Origin: Thiothrix fructosivorans
GTDB lineage: Bacteria; Pseudomonadota; Gammaproteobacteria; Thiotrichales; Thiotrichaceae
Length of the DNA stretch: 64,000 nt
Reading direction: 5' to 3'
Assembly: GCF_017349355.1 (NCBI RefSeq)
Contig: NZ_JAFMPM010000008.1
Location: 186,001 to 250,000, forward strand
The notes under the pieces were generated by a model. It did not search any database. It saw only the letters and a program-made list of their open reading frames with translations, and was not told where the DNA came from. Positions within the stretch are counted from its first letter, which is position 1. The number at the start of each line of letters is the position of its first letter. The position numbers were made by a program, and so were the translations under genes. This document shows positions 26,205 through 35,630 of the stretch, piece by piece.

Positions 26205-26235
26205 AAAGCCGCTCTGGTAACAGGGCGGCTTTTTT
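26205..26235 (+). terminator. Rho-independent terminator after the envelope protein gene
   Basis: AAAGCCGC and GCGGCTTT form the stem around TCTGGTAACAGG, followed on the plus strand by a T-run. It lies between convergent genes and ends 10 nt before the ubiB stop. Confidence 0.85.
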
Positions 26236-26244
26236 GCGTGAACG

Positions 26245-27816
26245 TTAACGGTAAGCGTTGAAGACTTGCACCGCAACAAAGACCAGTATGGCGGTGATAA
26301 TCAAGGTTTGATTAATGCGTTGCGAACGGCGCATTTCTTGGCGCAAGGCTTCGAGTTGCTGCGATTCCCACTGCATTTTGAGCTTTTGCTGGGTGGTTTG
26401 CTGCATGATGTCGTGCAACATCGTCGGCATGTACGGCAAGTTTTCGAGGAGTTTGGGCAGGTTGACTTTCACGCCGTTGAACAAGGCGCGGACACCCACT
26501 TGCTCATCCATCCAACGTTCAATGAACGGTTTGGCAGTCGACCACAAATCCAGATCAGGGTAAAGCTGCCGCCCTAAACCTTCGATATTCAGCAAGGTTT
26601 TTTGCAGCAATACCAATTGCGGCTGTACTTCCATATTAAAGCGCCGTGCTGTTTGGAACAGGCGTAGCAAGAATTGCCCGAAGGAAATGTCTTTAATCGG
26701 CAAGTTGAAAATCGGTTCACACACCGAACGAATCGCCGACTCAAATTCATCTACCCGCGTGGTGGGCGGAACCCAGCCGGATTCCACATGCAATTCTGCT
26801 ACCCGCTTGTAATCGCGCTGGAAAAAGGCGTAGAAATTTTCCGCGAGGTAACGTTTGTCAGCAGGGGAGAGCGTGCCAACGATGCCGAAATCCACCGCGA
26901 TGTATTGCGGCTCATTAGGATTGGCGGCGTTGACGAAAATATTGCCGGGGTGCATGTCCGCGTGGAAAAAGTTGTGGCGGAACACTTGGGTGAAAAACAC
27001 TTCCACGCCCAATTCGCCCAGCCGCTTGAAATTGATATTGTGTGTTTTGAGTTGTTCGATGTCGCCGACGGGGATGCCGTAAATCCGCTCCATCACCATC
27101 ACGTTGGGGTGGGTGTAGTCCCAATAGATTTCCGGTACGTACAGGGTGGTGCTGCCCTCGAAATTGCGGCGGATTTGGCTGGCGTTGGCGGCTTCGCGCA
27201 TCAAATCGAGTTCGTCGAAAATGGTCTTTTCGTATTCAGCGACGACTTCGACGGGGCGCAAGCGGCGGGCTTCTTTCCAATAGCGTTGCAGCAAACCCGC
27301 CATCATGTACATCAGTTCCACGTCTTGGCTGATGGTTTTTTCAATGCCGGGGCGCAACACTTTGACCACCACTTCTTTGCCATCCCACAATTGTGCGGCG
27401 TGGACTTGGGCGATGGAGGCGGAGGCCATCGGGTCAGTTTCAAAGCGTTGGAACACTTCGGTGACGGATTTGCCGTAAGCCTTTTCGATCATTTTCCGTG
27501 CTTCGATGCTGGAAAACGGCGGCACGCGGTCTTGCAATCGGGTCAATTCGGCGGCGATGTCGTCTGGCAATAAGTCACGGCGTGTGGAGAGCATTTGCCC
27601 GAATTTGATGAAAATCGGCCCCAAATCTTCCAGTGCTCGGCGGATGCGCTCCCCGCGTGGGCGGGTTTCTTGCTTGCCCCAATTCCACGGCGATAAGTGG
27701 TAGATGAACGCAATCGGGCGCATGAAGGGGAGATTGAGGACGAGTTCATCCAGCCCGTGGCGGATAAAGACACGGTTGATTGTCCACAGGCGAAGGATGC
27801 GGGTGAAGGGTTTCAT
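26245..27816 (-). CDS. ubiB: Ubiquinone biosynthesis ATPase/kinase-like UbiB
   Basis: 523 residues, full length. It has the KxGQ signature in [16 protein letters not shown], the alanine-rich loop [11 protein letters not shown], the invariant VVKVLRPG lysine, [17 protein letters not shown], and two C-terminal transmembrane helices. UbiB is an atypical kinase-like ATPase needed for ubiquinone synthesis and lipid-associated extraction of its intermediates. In many gammaproteobacteria it follows ubiE and ubiJ; here those genes lie about 22 kb and 6 kb away. Confidence 0.95.
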   Translation of the reverse strand: MKPFTRILRLWTINRVFIRHGLDELVLNLPFMRPIAFIYHLSPWNWGKQETRPRGERIRRALEDLGPIFIKFGQMLSTRRDLLPDDIAAELTRLQDRVPPFSSIEARKMIEKAYGKSVTEVFQRFETDPMASASIAQVHAAQLWDGKEVVVKVLRPGIEKTISQDVELMYMMAGLLQRYWKEARRLRPVEVVAEYEKTIFDELDLMREAANASQIRRNFEGSTTLYVPEIYWDYTHPNVMVMERIYGIPVGDIEQLKTHNINFKRLGELGVEVFFTQVFRHNFFHADMHPGNIFVNAANPNEPQYIAVDFGIVGTLSPADKRYLAENFYAFFQRDYKRVAELHVESGWVPPTTRVDEFESAIRSVCEPIFNLPIKDISFGQFLLRLFQTARRFNMEVQPQLVLLQKTLLNIEGLGRQLYPDLDLWSTAKPFIERWMDEQVGVRALFNGVKVNLPKLLENLPYMPTMLHDIMQQTTQQKLKMQWESQQLEALRQEMRRSQRINQTLIITAILVFVAVQVFNAYR

Positions 27817-27849
27817 GCAATCAAGCCAAACAGGTGAAAGCGGGGCAGT

Positions 27850-28419
27850 TTACCACATCAAATCATCGGGGATTTTGTAGTCTGCGTATGGATCGTCTTC
27901 TGCCACTGCGGCTTGCTCGGTGCTACCGGTGTTTTGCACCAGAATGCAGGCGGCATCACGTTGGGCAATCTTTTCAGCTACTTGTTTGGGGACGAGTTCG
28001 TAGCCGTCGCCCAATTTGACCAGCACGATAATGCCGTAGGCGAGTTGGTCTTGCAGGGTTTTGGTCAGGTAAATCTTTTTGATCTTGCTGCCGTCGGCAA
28101 ATTGGTAGGCAAGGTCGCCGCGTTTGTGGTCAATGCTGTTGAGGGTAATCAGTTGCTTGATTTGCGCCCTGATCGCTTTGTGTTCGGCTTGTTCGCGCTG
28201 GATGCGGTTGAGTTCCTTGGAGCGCTCTGCCTTTTCTTGCAAGACTTTTTCCGCCAGTAATTTGGCTTCATCAACCACGACTTCGCCGCTTTTCTTGGCT
28301 TGCTTTTGAGCTTTAGCAGTTTTTTGGTGGGCTTGCTTGCGCTGTTCTTGTTCGATTTTCGCGGCTTTTGCTTTGTCGATCAAGCCAGCATTGAGCAGTT
28401 GGTCTTTGAGTGATGCCAT
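27850..28419 (-). CDS. DUF2058 (YaiL-like) protein
   Basis: 189 residues from the ATG at 28419 (MASLKDQLLNAGLIDKAKA), four codons inside a longer frame. The N-terminal half is a highly charged K/A/E-rich helix. The C-terminal half has the family core KRGDLAYQFADGSKIKKIYL. DUF2058 proteins are widespread in gammaproteobacteria and thought to be nucleoprotein-associated, without a defined role. Encoded 33 nt upstream of ubiB on the same strand. Confidence 0.85.
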   Translation of the reverse strand: MASLKDQLLNAGLIDKAKAAKIEQEQRKQAHQKTAKAQKQAKKSGEVVVDEAKLLAEKVLQEKAERSKELNRIQREQAEHKAIRAQIKQLITLNSIDHKRGDLAYQFADGSKIKKIYLTKTLQDQLAYGIIVLVKLGDGYELVPKQVAEKIAQRDAACILVQNTGSTEQAAVAEDDPYADYKIPDDLMW

Positions 28420-28442
28420 GTGGGGATCCATCGGGTAAACAA

Positions 28443-29567
28443 TTATGGCGGAAGTATATCAGATGCGTCCCGTGGTTTCAGAATAGGCAACGGTTCCCAC
28501 GTAATGAATGGTGTTATGCGCCGTTTGAACCTGCCCAAAGCGTCGTAGTGCATGACATCGAATACGTCCTGAGCTTTGCCGAAATGTTGGTTGGCACGGT
28601 GCAAAGAAGTGTAAGCCGGAACGATACCAATATTGTCTTGCGCCAGTAGCCGTTTGCGGATGCCTTCTGGATCGGCGATGGAGATAGGCAGGTTGGCAGC
28701 GTGAATCGCTAGCAACATGCGCATTGTTTCCACCATGCGGCTGATGGATTCGCCGCGCAATTCAATCTTGAAACCTTCGCGCTGGTACGGTGGACGTGTA
28801 ACCGATAGGTTGATGTGGGTGGTATTGCCGCCGCGTTTGATCTCCCAAGGATGCCCGCCGACTTTTTTTAGCAGGTGTTTGCTGTCGATCCAGTCGGCAA
28901 ATTCTTGTGCGGAATCTGGGTCTATGTCCAGCAGCCCTTCGTGGCGACCATCGGCGTAGCGGGCGTACATTTCCCGCCCAGATAATGATTCATCGACGCT
29001 TTCATCCTGACGTTTTCCGGCGATATAGGCGATTTTGCAATAATGGAAATAATCGGTGGCGGTCATGCTGGCAATTGGGGTGTTTGCCTGCCTGTGGAAA
29101 AAGCCGGTTTCGACCAGTTGTACCAGCTTTGCGGTGTTAATTTCACCCAGTTCTTGGTCGAGTCGGTAGACATCGGGGAGGGAGGCGCGGATGAGGGCAT
29201 TGGGGGCGATGCCGTAGCGATAACGTAATGGGTATTCAAGCTGGATTTTTTTGTTGGCTTTTATCCAGTCTTTACGGATGACTTTTAGCCATTGGCGGGC
29301 GGCGGTGAGCAGGAATTCCCATGTTGTGTTTCCCGTGGGGCGCGTTGTCTGTTTTACATCCTTGCCCAGTTCGATTTCCAACCCGCCACTGTCGCCGCTG
29401 ATATGGGTGATGTAGTAGGTTTGCTGATACTGGTTGATGTGCAGGTGATGCCATTTTTCTTGCGGGTCGGGAAACAGGATATTCCATACCCGATCTGTGC
29501 TGGAGAGGGTGTAGGCAAAGCTATCCAATTCCGTTACGAAGGTGGAGGTTAGGGTTGTTAGTTCCAT
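28443..29567 (-). CDS. Hypothetical protein, 374 residues
   Basis: I do not recognise a family. The sequence is soluble, mixed alpha/beta, with no signal peptide or membrane segment, and rich in W/Y/H (EKWHHLHINQYQQ; TATDYFHYCKIAYIAGKRQDES). It lies just downstream of the PIN toxin gene on the same strand (15-nt gap), in a short stretch of accessory genes, so it may belong to that transcript. Nothing points to an activity. Confidence 0.75.
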   Translation of the reverse strand: MELTTLTSTFVTELDSFAYTLSSTDRVWNILFPDPQEKWHHLHINQYQQTYYITHISGDSGGLEIELGKDVKQTTRPTGNTTWEFLLTAARQWLKVIRKDWIKANKKIQLEYPLRYRYGIAPNALIRASLPDVYRLDQELGEINTAKLVQLVETGFFHRQANTPIASMTATDYFHYCKIAYIAGKRQDESVDESLSGREMYARYADGRHEGLLDIDPDSAQEFADWIDSKHLLKKVGGHPWEIKRGGNTTHINLSVTRPPYQREGFKIELRGESISRMVETMRMLLAIHAANLPISIADPEGIRKRLLAQDNIGIVPAYTSLHRANQHFGKAQDVFDVMHYDALGRFKRRITPFITWEPLPILKPRDASDILPP

Positions 29568-29582
29568 CGTGTTGCATTCCTC

Positions 29583-30026
29583 TCACGTTCCCAGCATGGC
29601 AATGTCGGCAAGAAATGGGTTGATAATGGTCATGTTGCCGATTTGTTGTTCGTGCTGCATGTCTTCGCTCAAGACGATGGTGCAATCCTGAATTTGTGCA
29701 GCGGAGAGAATTAGCGAGTCCCACCATGAAAAGCGGTGGTGTTCTTGTATTAGCCAAGCGTTTTCCATCACTGTACTGTCCACTGGAATGGGATTCCACA
29801 GCAATAGGTTGCGGATGTCTGCTTGTGCTTCGGAGCGGGATAAACCCGGTTTTAGCCGTTGTGTTACCGTGACATAGAACTCATTTAAGGTTTGAAAGCT
29901 GATTCTGCCGGAGCGTTGTTGCCAAAGCACAGCGAGCCATTGCAAGGCGATAGCTTGTTTGGCTTCTTCGGATTTATCCCGTGAATAGACCAGAATATTG
30001 GTGTCAACGAATACTCTAGCGTTCAT
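29583..30026 (-). CDS. PIN-domain ribonuclease toxin (VapC-like)
   Basis: 147 residues from the ATG at 30026; a longer frame from 30056 would overlap the antitoxin more deeply. PIN motifs are complete: VFVDTNILVYSRD (first Asp), LNEFYV (Glu), WWDSLILSAA (Asp) and IVLSEDMQH (final acidic residues). It is predicted to cleave RNA, often tRNA, when freed from its antitoxin. It overlaps the antitoxin reading frame by 11 nt, ensuring coupled translation. Confidence 0.88.
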   Translation of the reverse strand: MNARVFVDTNILVYSRDKSEEAKQAIALQWLAVLWQQRSGRISFQTLNEFYVTVTQRLKPGLSRSEAQADIRNLLLWNPIPVDSTVMENAWLIQEHHRFSWWDSLILSAAQIQDCTIVLSEDMQHEQQIGNMTIINPFLADIAMLGT

Positions 30027-30246
30027 AGAGTGATTCCCTGCTAGGGTAACGTTCACCCTTGGGTTTCAATGCTTTAGGGGTACGGGCAAGGAATTGTTGC
30101 ATGGCTGCTTGATAGCCATTTTCTTCGTGCATACGCCTACGCAGCAGATTGCCTAGCAGTTGCGAAATACTGGTGTTTTGTTTGGCAGCCCATACACGAA
30201 CCCAGTGGGCGACTTCATCATCGAGGACAACAGTGACATTTTTCAT
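30016..30246 (-). CDS. Ribbon-helix-helix antitoxin paired with the PIN toxin
   Basis: 76 residues. The N-terminus KNVTVVLDDEVAHWVRVWAAKQNTS fits a ribbon-helix-helix DNA-binding fold of the CopG/DUF6364 kind. The C-terminal tail (KGERYPSRESLYER) is the likely toxin-binding part. It precedes and overlaps the toxin gene, and a tandem repeat operator lies directly upstream, consistent with autoregulation. Confidence 0.82.
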   Translation of the reverse strand: MKNVTVVLDDEVAHWVRVWAAKQNTSISQLLGNLLRRRMHEENGYQAAMQQFLARTPKALKPKGERYPSRESLYER

Positions 30247-30247
30247 T

Positions 30248-30279
30248 ACACAAACTCCGTGTTACACGAACTCTGTGTT
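30248..30279 (-). promoter_or_regulatory. Tandem 16-bp operator of the toxin-antitoxin operon
   Basis: ACACAAACTCCGTGTT (30248-30263) is followed immediately by ACACGAACTCTGTGTT (30264-30279), 14 of 16 bases identical. Each is an imperfect ACAC/GTGT palindrome. The array abuts the antitoxin start codon at 30246, so a bound ribbon-helix-helix dimer array could block both transcription and the ribosome binding site. The assignment as operator is inference from position and symmetry. Confidence 0.65.
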
Positions 30280-30397
30280 AATGATAACGTATGTACTTCA
30301 AGCAGTATAGTGGTTAATGCCTAGCTCGGTATGAGACTATAGTCAACTCAATCCATTGAAAAAAGGGGGGCATATGTCGTCTGGAGCATTACAGTGA

Positions 30398-31099
30398 ATG
30401 TATTATTTGAACAAACTTCGATTGGCAATATCAGGGATTATGCTTATCTTTGCTGTTGTTCATACTGTTTGGCCTGATTTGGCAATAGATGCCATTACTT
30501 TGGCATTGTTGGGCATTGCAGTCACCCCTTGGCTGGCACCATTGTTCAAGACGATAGAGTTGCCGGGCGGGGTAAAGATTGAGTTTCAAGATACAGAAAA
30601 AGTGGCGGAGGCGACCGCTGCCTTAGCTGCCGCTAGTACTGCAAGGTTTGATGGTGCTGTTACACCAGAAATTCAGGCGAGGGAAGCTACCTCTGCCGCT
30701 GGGACAGTCATGAAAGCTGTCACAGCCACTAATTTACAACAGGCAAGTCAGTCTGTACTGCTGTGGGTTGACGACAAGCCCAGTAATAATGTGCTTGAAC
30801 GGCGGGCATTAGAGGCTTTAGGGATAACGTTTGTGTTGGCGACTTCTACGCAAGAAGCATTAGAAAAACTCAAAAATAGCACATTTGGTGCTGTTATATC
30901 CGATATGGGGCGAGAAGGTGATGTCGATGCAGGTTACACCTTGCTTGATAGTATGCGGCAGAGAGGAATCAACACGTCCTACATTATTTATGCAGCTTCT
31001 CGCTCTCCTGAGCACGTAGTCGAAGCCAGAAAGCATGGTGCGTTAGGTTACACCAATAGACCCGATGAACTCTTTCAACTGGTTATGCAGACTTTGTAG
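30398..31099 (+). CDS. Membrane-anchored protein with a divergent receiver domain
   Basis: 233 residues. Two N-terminal hydrophobic segments (about 9-27 and 31-50) are followed by an A/T/E-rich linker and a CheY-like domain from about 123. LLWVDDKPSNN supplies the acidic pocket, ISDMGREGD (near 170) the phospho-acceptor aspartate, and YAAS the Ser/Thr. The usual conserved Lys-Pro is replaced by TNRPDEL. No output domain follows. The chain starts in the membrane and ends in a bare receiver, so it is more likely a scaffold or sensor than a standard regulator. It overlaps nothing and is followed 22 nt later by an HD hydrolase. Confidence 0.75.
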   Translation: MYYLNKLRLAISGIMLIFAVVHTVWPDLAIDAITLALLGIAVTPWLAPLFKTIELPGGVKIEFQDTEKVAEATAALAAASTARFDGAVTPEIQAREATSAAGTVMKAVTATNLQQASQSVLLWVDDKPSNNVLERRALEALGITFVLATSTQEALEKLKNSTFGAVISDMGREGDVDAGYTLLDSMRQRGINTSYIIYAASRSPEHVVEARKHGALGYTNRPDELFQLVMQTL

Positions 31100-31121
31100 T
31101 TTACACAAAGGTTGGTATTTT

Positions 31122-31553
31122 ATGTCCACACTCGAACGCGCTATTGAAATCGCTGCTCGCGCCCACGCAGGTCAACTGGATAAAGCCGGACAGCCGTACA
31201 TCCTGCATCCGCTACGCTTGATGTTTGGTGTCCAGTCGCCAGCCGAACGCATAACAGCGGTGCTGCATGATGTGGTGGAGGATACATCACTGACGTTCGA
31301 TGACCTTGCGCGGGAAGGTTTTTCGCCAGACATTATCGAAGCGGTCAGAGCGCTGACAAAACTCGCGGGCGAATCCCGGATTGAAGCAGCCAAGCGTGCG
31401 GTTCAGAATCCGATTGCGCGGGCGGTAAAACTCGTGGATGTGGCTGATAATATGGCGCTCAACCGTATAGCAGAACCAACAGCGCGGGATTTGGCACGCT
31501 TGCAAGAATACGCGCAAGTGCGTGAAATACTGTTGGCTGGAAATGAGGAATAA
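31122..31553 (+). CDS. Small HD-domain hydrolase (MESH1/SpoT-hydrolase-like)
   Basis: 143 residues from the ATG at 31122; upstream in-frame ATGs lie inside the previous gene. Motifs follow the stand-alone (p)ppGpp hydrolase/SpoT HD pattern: ARAHAGQLDKAGQPYILHPL, AVLHDVVEDTSLT with the HD pair and ED, and VKLVDVADNM. Such small enzymes hydrolyse (p)ppGpp or related nucleotides (MESH1-like), but the substrate cannot be told from sequence. It sits 22 nt after the receiver gene and is probably co-transcribed. Confidence 0.8.
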   Translation: MSTLERAIEIAARAHAGQLDKAGQPYILHPLRLMFGVQSPAERITAVLHDVVEDTSLTFDDLAREGFSPDIIEAVRALTKLAGESRIEAAKRAVQNPIARAVKLVDVADNMALNRIAEPTARDLARLQEYAQVREILLAGNEE

Positions 31554-31604
31554 GTGGCGGTGGCAGGTGTATACTTGCCAAACCACGCTGGTGTAGATGA
31601 TCGC

Positions 31605-31868
31605 TTAGCGCCGTCCGCGACCTTTGGTCTTCGGTTTGTCGTCGGTTACTTTCAATAAATTATCCATGAAGGATTTGCCGCTCAAACCTGCCAGAACTGC
31701 CCGCGCTTCGTGACCTTCCATGTCGATTAGAGCGAAACCTTTGCATTTGCCGGTGAAAATATCGCGGGGCATTTCCAGTTTTCGGATAGTGCCGAAGGGT
31801 TCGACGAGGGCGCGTAGTTCTTTTTCCGTTGCTTGAGGCGCAATATTGCCGATGAAGACTGTTTTCAT
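31605..31868 (-). CDS. RRM-type RNA-binding protein
   Basis: 87 residues from the ATG at 31868; a longer frame from 31946 reads through the upstream hairpin. One RNA recognition motif: RNP2 VFIGNIA near the start and an RNP1-like KCKGFALIDM, followed by a basic KTKGRGRR tail. It resembles bacterial glycine-rich RNA-binding proteins that respond to cold. It is the neighbour of a cold-shock protein on the same strand. Confidence 0.88.
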   Translation of the reverse strand: MKTVFIGNIAPQATEKELRALVEPFGTIRKLEMPRDIFTGKCKGFALIDMEGHEARAVLAGLSGKSFMDNLLKVTDDKPKTKGRGRR

Positions 31869-31935
31869 GGTGCTGTTCCCGTGAAGTGAGGAGGCGAATG
31901 GGCAGGAAGAGGCGTAGTAGCCGCCCAATGAGAAA

Positions 31936-31981
31936 CGGGCTGGCATCCTGATGCCGCGATTAACGGCGGGAGGCCAGCCCG
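31936..31981 (-). terminator. Hairpin between the cold-shock gene and the RRM gene
   Basis: CGGGCTGGC (31936-31944) pairs with GCCAGCCCG (31973-31981). It lies between the stop of the cold-shock gene and the start of the RRM gene on the minus strand, so it is either a terminator for the former or part of the latter's leader. No clear T-run is present. Confidence 0.5.
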
Positions 31982-32010
31982 ATTACTGAATAAGCGATAG
32001 GCTGAAAAGC

Positions 32011-32214
32011 TTATTGGGGAACGACGTTAGTAGCTTGTGGGCCTTTGTTGCCTTTTTCTACATTGAAGCTGACTGGCTGACCTTCTGCCAAAGTCTTGAA
32101 ACCTTGGCTTTGGATAGCGCTGACGTGGACGAATACGTCTGGGCCGCCGTCATCTTGAGAAATAAAGCCGAAGCCTTTGGTGTCGTTAAACCATTTTACT
32201 TTGCCTGTAGCCAT
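32011..32214 (-). CDS. Cold-shock protein, CspA family
   Basis: 67 residues, a single cold-shock domain with RNP1 KGFGFISQ and RNP2 VFVHVSAI. It binds single-stranded RNA/DNA and melts RNA structure. An A-rich ribosome binding site (AAAGGAAAA) precedes it. The 213 bp upstream, shared with the divergent cytochrome b561 gene, probably contains its long leader; no cold-box could be confirmed by eye. Confidence 0.92.
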   Translation of the reverse strand: MATGKVKWFNDTKGFGFISQDDGGPDVFVHVSAIQSQGFKTLAEGQPVSFNVEKGNKGPQATNVVPQ

Positions 32215-32427
32215 GATAAATTTTCCTTTAAAAACAGGTATATAGATGTTGTATGCTTACAGGTAACGGGGAAGGTGTTCTTGAAGTAACCGGAGGGAAC
32301 TGTTGAAACTGCCAGGGTAATCTCTGTAGCTTGTGCGAGGGTAGGCTAATCGCAGGCTGAATGCCACTATTATTTTTGAATTCCTGCTAGACTAGTCGTC
32401 CATTACTGACTGGCAAGCGAGGCTATT

Positions 32428-33114
32428 ATGCAGCAGGAAAAGATACGGTACGTCTTAATATGGTCGGGTTGGGTGCGCCTGATTCATGGGTTGATTACTG
32501 CTGGGGTGTTATTTTTGTTCGTGAGTGCTTGGGCACTTCAGCTTGGTGCAGTGGATTACGATTTCTGGCGCGATTGGCATACGATTGTGGGGCAATTGTT
32601 GATTATTACGGTAGTGGCACGGGTGATTCTGATGTTCCTATTGCCGGGGAGTGCGAGTTGGCGAGCGTTTTTGCCGGATAAGGCACAGTGGGAGGGTATG
32701 AAGCAAATGGCGTTGTTCTACCTGAGTTTTGCGCGGTTTCCCTTGCCGAATTGGTTTGCGCATAACCCGTTTTGGCGCTTGCTGTATCCGCTATTGTTGG
32801 TGGTGTTGGTCGCGTGTGGTATCACGGGATTGGTATATAACTCAGCGAATACCTTCCTCGGTATGTCGATGTTTGGGCTGCATGGCGGCTTGGCGCAAGT
32901 GATTTTGATTTTCACCGTGGCGCATCTGGTGGCGGTTGTCTTGCACGACTTGAAAGGCAAGGGGGCGGCAATTTCGGGCATGATCAATGGTTACCGCTAT
33001 TTCCACATCGAAAAGTCGGAAGGTGAGCAGCAGGCAAATCCTACTGCGGCAGTTGGCAAGGCTTCTATCGTGCATGTGTCTATCGACAGTATCAAGCGAC
33101 CACCCAAGCCTTAA
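32428..33114 (+). CDS. Cytochrome b561-type di-haem membrane protein
   Basis: 228 residues with four transmembrane helices. Candidate haem-ligand histidines are H20 (RLIHGL), the WHTIVG histidine, the LHGGLAQ histidine and the HLVAVVLHD pair, fitting the b561/Ni-Fe hydrogenase b-subunit superfamily. It would shuttle electrons between quinone and a periplasmic partner. No partner gene is adjacent. Its stop abuts the ubiJ stop (convergent). Confidence 0.82.
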   Translation: MQQEKIRYVLIWSGWVRLIHGLITAGVLFLFVSAWALQLGAVDYDFWRDWHTIVGQLLIITVVARVILMFLLPGSASWRAFLPDKAQWEGMKQMALFYLSFARFPLPNWFAHNPFWRLLYPLLLVVLVACGITGLVYNSANTFLGMSMFGLHGGLAQVILIFTVAHLVAVVLHDLKGKGAAISGMINGYRYFHIEKSEGEQQANPTAAVGKASIVHVSIDSIKRPPKP

Positions 33115-33726
33115 TCAGGCTTCCAGCCGTTTCAAGCGGGCTTCCAGCCGATCCACATCCATGCGCAGTGTATCGACTTCATCCAAATAGCGGTGGATTT
33201 CGGCATCGGCGGGGAGTAAGCGTGCTTCTTCTTGCAAATATTCGCGGGTATTCAAACGCATCGCATGGGCGGAACTGTCCAGCCAGCCTTTGGTGTCGCG
33301 TGCCAATTGCCCCATTTGATGTGCCAAGGTATCGCCGACAGCGCGTGAGGCTAATTCTTCCCAATCCACGTCGATTTCGCGCAAAATCTGGCTGAAACGG
33401 TTGCCCAAGCCCATATCACCGTCGATTTTAATGCCTTGTTCCAGCATAGCTCTGCCGGTGTCCTCGGCAGCGGATAAGCGCATCAATGCGAGTGCAGAAC
33501 CTTGAATCGTGACATCCGGCGCAGCATCATAGGCGGTGGTCACGCGCACAGTATCAGCAGTCGGCAAGAAATACAGTTTCAGATCAGGGTTACTGATGTG
33601 CAAGCAAATGAGTTTACCCTGCATGGCTTGCAGGCGTTCCAGTGCATTGCCGTAGCTGGCTTTATCCAGCGTCAACCACGTATTGAAAGCGGTTTCGAGG
33701 GTGGCGGTTAGGGCGGCAAATAGCAT
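33115..33726 (-). CDS. ubiJ: Ubiquinone biosynthesis accessory factor UbiJ
   Basis: 203 residues. The N-terminal SCP2 sterol-carrier-like domain binds lipid intermediates (DVTIQGSALALMRL; GDMGLGNRFSQIL). The C-terminal part is a coiled coil (VDTLRMDVDRLEARLKRLE). Length and layout match UbiJ, which helps organise the soluble Ubi enzyme complex. Separated here from ubiE and ubiB. Confidence 0.9.
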   Translation of the reverse strand: MLFAALTATLETAFNTWLTLDKASYGNALERLQAMQGKLICLHISNPDLKLYFLPTADTVRVTTAYDAAPDVTIQGSALALMRLSAAEDTGRAMLEQGIKIDGDMGLGNRFSQILREIDVDWEELASRAVGDTLAHQMGQLARDTKGWLDSSAHAMRLNTREYLQEEARLLPADAEIHRYLDEVDTLRMDVDRLEARLKRLEA

Positions 33727-33850
33727 GAGGTTAATTCCTTACGAGCGGTATTGCATGGTGGGTGATGATACTACAGGGCGGGTGATTTTTCGTGCGGATT
33801 GGTGTTTAATCTATGCCTATTTTTTCACCTACTTGCAGGGCTTGATACGC

Positions 33851-34647
33851 ATGAAATACACACTGATCAAAGGTTCATTCCACGTTGTGGGGTGAAAAAA
33901 GCCGAATGGAAGTCATGGGGCAAAAATACGTGGATTGAGCGTGCCTGTTTTGAATGTGATGCGAAAGAAGTCTGGGTAAAAGACAAGTTGCAAGACGTGC
34001 TGCCCGGTTACATTGTCACCAGTGAAGTGGAAAAAAACGGTCGCCCCTTGTCATGGGTTTTCTCTGGCGATACAGATATTGCTGACGGTACGGATTTAAC
34101 CAAAAGCCCATTAGCAGCGATTCTGAAACAAAGCGTCAACTATCAGTTGCTGAAAGAAGGCTTGGTTTATCCCTACTTTTTCATGACCTTAGCGGGTTGT
34201 TTGCGCGATATTCTGATGGCAGGCACAAAACTGGCGCAAACCAGTGCTGCTCGTAAACGCGCTGCTGTTGAGAAAAAGCCACTGAAAACGCCCGAAAAAG
34301 TTCCTAACCTCTGGTTTTATGACCGCACGGATGCAGGGGTGAAAATCAATGACCTGAAACAGGTCACGGATGAGATGGAAATCTATCCTTACTTATTCCG
34401 CAAACTCGCCAAAACGTGGTATCGCCAACAGATGCAGCAGTATTGGGAGGCGGTGCGTGCGGGTAAACCGTTTACCTTCGATCCGCTGGATAAGCGCGTC
34501 TCGGTAGAGCGTTTGCTGGAGGATGGTAATCCGTATGTATTTGTGATCAGCGAGCAGGATTTTGTTAAATTTAATGAAATCATTGAGTTGAAGGGTGATA
34601 CTTTGAGGTTGCGCCATTCGCCGTTGGATTTGGTGTTTCTGTCCTGA
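33851..34647 (+). pseudogene. Broken thermonuclease-like gene with internal deletion and frameshift
   Basis: The ATG at 33851 opens MKYTLIKGSFHVVG and stops at once (TGA 33893-33895). The sequence then continues in another frame (KKAEWKSWGKNTW to the end at 34647). From memory, intact homologues start with a very similar MKYTLIKGxFHVVG and run into a SNase-type catalytic core (PDGDSIRF, RLEAIDTLE) before the conserved C-terminal half (LPGYI...VEKNGRPLSWVF, LKQSVNYQLLKEGLVYP). That core is absent. The best reading is a deletion that removed the catalytic core and shifted the frame. A shorter intact protein starting elsewhere is possible but would have no catalytic part. Confidence 0.6.
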
Positions 34648-34677
34648 GCGGCTAACGGGTTATTTGCATCCAAACCG

Positions 34678-34710
34678 CCTCCTGTTGCGTAATAGACAGC
34701 ATACAGGAGG
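34678..34710 (+). promoter_or_regulatory. Inverted repeat sequestering the msrP ribosome binding site
   Basis: CCTCCTGT (34678-34685) is the perfect complement of ACAGGAGG (34703-34710), with a 17-nt loop. The second arm contains the whole Shine-Dalgarno sequence, 5 nt before the msrP ATG at 34716. A fold like this would block initiation until melted or displaced. Confidence 0.5.
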
Positions 34711-34715
34711 TATTT

Positions 34716-35629
<914 letters not shown>

Positions 35630-35630
<1 letters not shown>

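Noticed and set aside
26674-27573. A 299-codon plus-strand frame opposite ubiB
   Set aside because: It is the complement of conserved UbiB sequence, with no motif of its own.
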